A stretch of 6,496 bases of DNA from Phenylobacterium sp. (GTDB lineage Bacteria; Pseudomonadota; Alphaproteobacteria; Caulobacterales; Caulobacteraceae). The stretch covers positions 1 to 6,496 of the forward strand of contig JANXXA010000380.1 in the NCBI GenBank assembly GCA_025350885.1, written 5' to 3'. This document shows, piece after piece, positions 4,963-6,496 of this stretch. Under the pieces are notes generated by a model. It was not told the origin of the DNA, did not search any database, and saw only the letters and a program-made list of their open reading frames with translations. A program made the translations under genes and the position numbers. Each line of letters starts with the position of its first letter. The first letter of the stretch is position 1.

Positions 4963-6042
4963 ATGGCCATGGACGATCAATCTGCCGGCGCTGCCGCTCC
5001 GACGAAGACCCTCAGTTATCTGGTCGCGGCACTTTGGTTCGCTCTGGCCGTCTCGGCGATAGCAACCGGCTTGGCGCTGGGCAAAGAAGGGATGGCGGCG
5101 TTCGGCGTCGGCGTGCTGGTCTTTGTCTCTGCGTTCGCGGTCGGCAGTTCGCTCGGCTTCCTCTTCGGAATTCCCAGGGTGCCCGACCGCAGCTCGGCCC
5201 CGACGACGGCCAGGGAAGAACCACCGCCTGGCAAAACCGGTCCGACCGTAACAGCGCAGGTGGCGCAAGAGGCCAAGCGACGATCCTTGCTGAACTCCAA
5301 CACCAATCTGGAGCGGATTTCTGACTGGCTGACCACCATGCTGGTCGGGGCAACGCTGGTTCAACTCTACAAGATCAATGAACTCTTGGTGGCGTTCCGC
5401 GATTTCCTCTCGAGCTATGCCACGGTCTTCACTGACGACCACGGGGGCCGCAACGCGGGCATTCTGCCGGCAATCGGCCCGGTGATCCTGGTGCTTGGCG
5501 CAGTACTCGGGTTTCTATTCATGTACCTCAACACACGGCTGATCCTGATCCGGTTCTTCAACGATGTTGAGATTATTTTGTCAGGTGAGAAGCTGGGCCG
5601 GGGCGAAAGCAATGAGATCCGCAACACTCTTGGTGATCTCGGTCCGACCGGAAACTTTGTGCAGAAGGCGTTGTCGCGGCGCCCCAACCTGTCGGTTCAG
5701 GACGCGCTCGATGCGATGCGCGTCGCTCTCTACCGCACGGATGGCTACAAGAGCGCTATCAAGGCTGGCGAGACCCTGGCGAACTCCTCAGCTGTCCGAT
5801 CAGCCTGGTATTGGTATCTGATGGCCGCCGCGTTCGGCCAGCAATACCGTTATAGCAAAGAGGCGACCGAGAAGACGTCCGCGAAGGACAATGCATTTGA
5901 TGCCGCGCGCCAGGCGATCGCGCTGAACGCGTCCTATCGCGCAGGACTGAAGTCACTCACCGATCCCAAAAAGACCGACGACGACCTGGCCGAACTCTAT
6001 CGGGACGACAGCCGGCTCAAGAAACTTCTCGATCAGGCGTAG
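4963..6042 (+). CDS. Uncharacterised multi-pass membrane protein with [12 protein letters not shown] block and helical-repeat-like C-terminus
   Basis: This 359-residue protein is not assigned to a functionally known family. Two N-terminal transmembrane helices are evident at about 18-39 and 46-70, the second ending in [13 protein letters not shown] proline-rich charged linker follows (73-108), then the striking block [20 protein letters not shown] (111-130) with a moderately hydrophobic continuation to ~137. A long hydrophobic helix lies at about 166-197. The remaining ~160 residues are soluble and helical: [20 protein letters not shown], then [20 protein letters not shown] and [16 protein letters not shown]. 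These resemble TPR-type helix pairs and their usual closing segment. From memory, similar NTNLEQISDWLTK blocks recur in uncharacterised bacterial membrane proteins. The start has GGGAAG 9 bases upstream; the ATG at 4969 is a less well-spaced alternative. Codons are less G/C-ending than in the neighbours. The stop overlaps the end of carB by 10 bases. That it is a membrane protein is firm; its function is unknown. Confidence 0.85.
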   Translation: MAMDDQSAGAAAPTKTLSYLVAALWFALAVSAIATGLALGKEGMAAFGVGVLVFVSAFAVGSSLGFLFGIPRVPDRSSAPTTAREEPPPGKTGPTVTAQVAQEAKRRSLLNSNTNLERISDWLTTMLVGATLVQLYKINELLVAFRDFLSSYATVFTDDHGGRNAGILPAIGPVILVLGAVLGFLFMYLNTRLILIRFFNDVEIILSGEKLGRGESNEIRNTLGDLGPTGNFVQKALSRRPNLSVQDALDAMRVALYRTDGYKSAIKAGETLANSSAVRSAWYWYLMAAAFGQQYRYSKEATEKTSAKDNAFDAARQAIALNASYRAGLKSLTDPKKTDDDLAELYRDDSRLKKLLDQA

Positions 6043-6496
6043 CTCTGCAGCGGCCGGACCTCGAGGGTGTCTTCGATGGTCGCCATGATTGCCTGGGCGG
6101 CGGCCAGCGCCCCGGCCGCGGTGGTGTAGTAGGGCGTCTTCATCATCAGGGCGGTGCGGCGCAGCGCGAAGCTGTCGGCCAGGGACTGGCGGCCCTCGGT
6201 GGTGTTGAACACCAGCTGCACCTCGCCGTTTTTCATCGCGTCGACGATGTGCGGACGGCCTTCCAGCACCTTCTTGACCAGATCGACCCGGACGCCCTGG
6301 GCCGCCAGGTAGGTCGCCGTGCCGCCGGTCGCCAGGATCTTGAAGCCCAGGCCGGCCAGCAGCCGCACGGGCTCCAGCACCCAGGGCTTGTCGGCGTCCT
6401 TCACCGAGACGAACACTGCGCCGGATTTCGGCAGCACCGTGCCGCCGCCGAGCTGGCTCTTGGCGAAGGCCCGCGCGAAGGCCGGCGCGAGCGTCT
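6033..6496 (-). CDS. carB: Carbamoyl-phosphate synthase large subunit, C-terminal (allosteric) part, runs off the right edge
   Basis: CarB uses ammonia delivered by CarA, bicarbonate and two ATP to make carbamoyl phosphate for pyrimidine and arginine synthesis. Only about the last 154 codons are present, and the frame stays open to the right edge. Visible are [13 protein letters not shown] at the end of the second synthetase half, then the MGS-like regulatory domain that binds nucleotide effectors and ornithine in characterised enzymes: [67 protein letters not shown] and [16 protein letters not shown], ending VRPLQSYA. The GTG at 6437 is internal and is not the gene start. Its TGA (6033-6035) lies within the last codons of the convergent membrane protein gene. 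Identification is firm. Confidence 0.96.
   Translation of the reverse strand, partial: TLAPAFARAFAKSQLGGGTVLPKSGAVFVSVKDADKPWVLEPVRLLAGLGFKILATGGTATYLAAQGVRVDLVKKVLEGRPHIVDAMKNGEVQLVFNTTEGRQSLADSFALRRTALMMKTPYYTTAAGALAAAQAIMATIEDTLEVRPLQSYA

Noticed and set aside
4768..5442. Minus-strand open frame (224 codons) opposite the start of the large membrane protein gene
   Set aside because: It has no hydrophobic or domain signal, is Arg/Gln-rich and lacks a ribosome binding site. The plus-strand frame has transmembrane helices and a well-placed start.

Overview
The window is GC-rich, with strongly G/C-ending codons. Its gene content points to an alphaproteobacterium, most likely Caulobacterales (Caulobacter or Phenylobacterium type). 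The taxonomic call rests on codon style, the GreA, Elm1-family and CarB sequences, and an RTX protein with a Caulobacter-like N-terminus; it is an inference. No rRNA, complete tRNA, CRISPR array, transposase or integrase was found.

Layout from left to right. Positions 1-577 (minus) hold the N-terminal part of a secreted RTX calcium-binding repeat protein that runs off the left edge. Positions 679-1680 (minus) encode an Elm1-like (DUF1022) protein. It lies 28 bases after greA (1709-2182, minus), the transcript cleavage factor gene, and is probably co-transcribed with it. A short intergenic region (2183-2294) carries a terminator-like hairpin that overlaps a candidate greA promoter. Next come a minus-strand pair: a short-chain dehydrogenase (2994-3782) followed by an exported carboxymuconolactone-decarboxylase-like protein (2295-2936). 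A GNAT acetyltransferase (3915-4475, plus) is divergent from this pair. It overlaps tail-to-tail a 54-residue single-pass membrane protein gene (4438-4602, minus). A 360-base non-coding stretch (4603-4962) holds an orphan tRNA-T-arm-like element, small hairpins and a TTGACA promoter candidate. It precedes an uncharacterised 359-residue multi-pass membrane protein (4963-6042, plus). That gene ends inside the last codons of carB (6033 to the right edge, minus), whose allosteric C-terminal domain is visible.

The conserved core is carB and greA-elm1, all on the minus strand. The 3.8 kb between them reads as an accessory segment: mixed strands, a small oxidoreductase operon, an acetyltransferase, a small membrane protein and a membrane protein with less GC-biased codons. 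The best lead for something undescribed is the 359-residue membrane protein, together with the T-arm-like fragment just upstream of its promoter. No multi-gene defence or conflict system could be demonstrated here.
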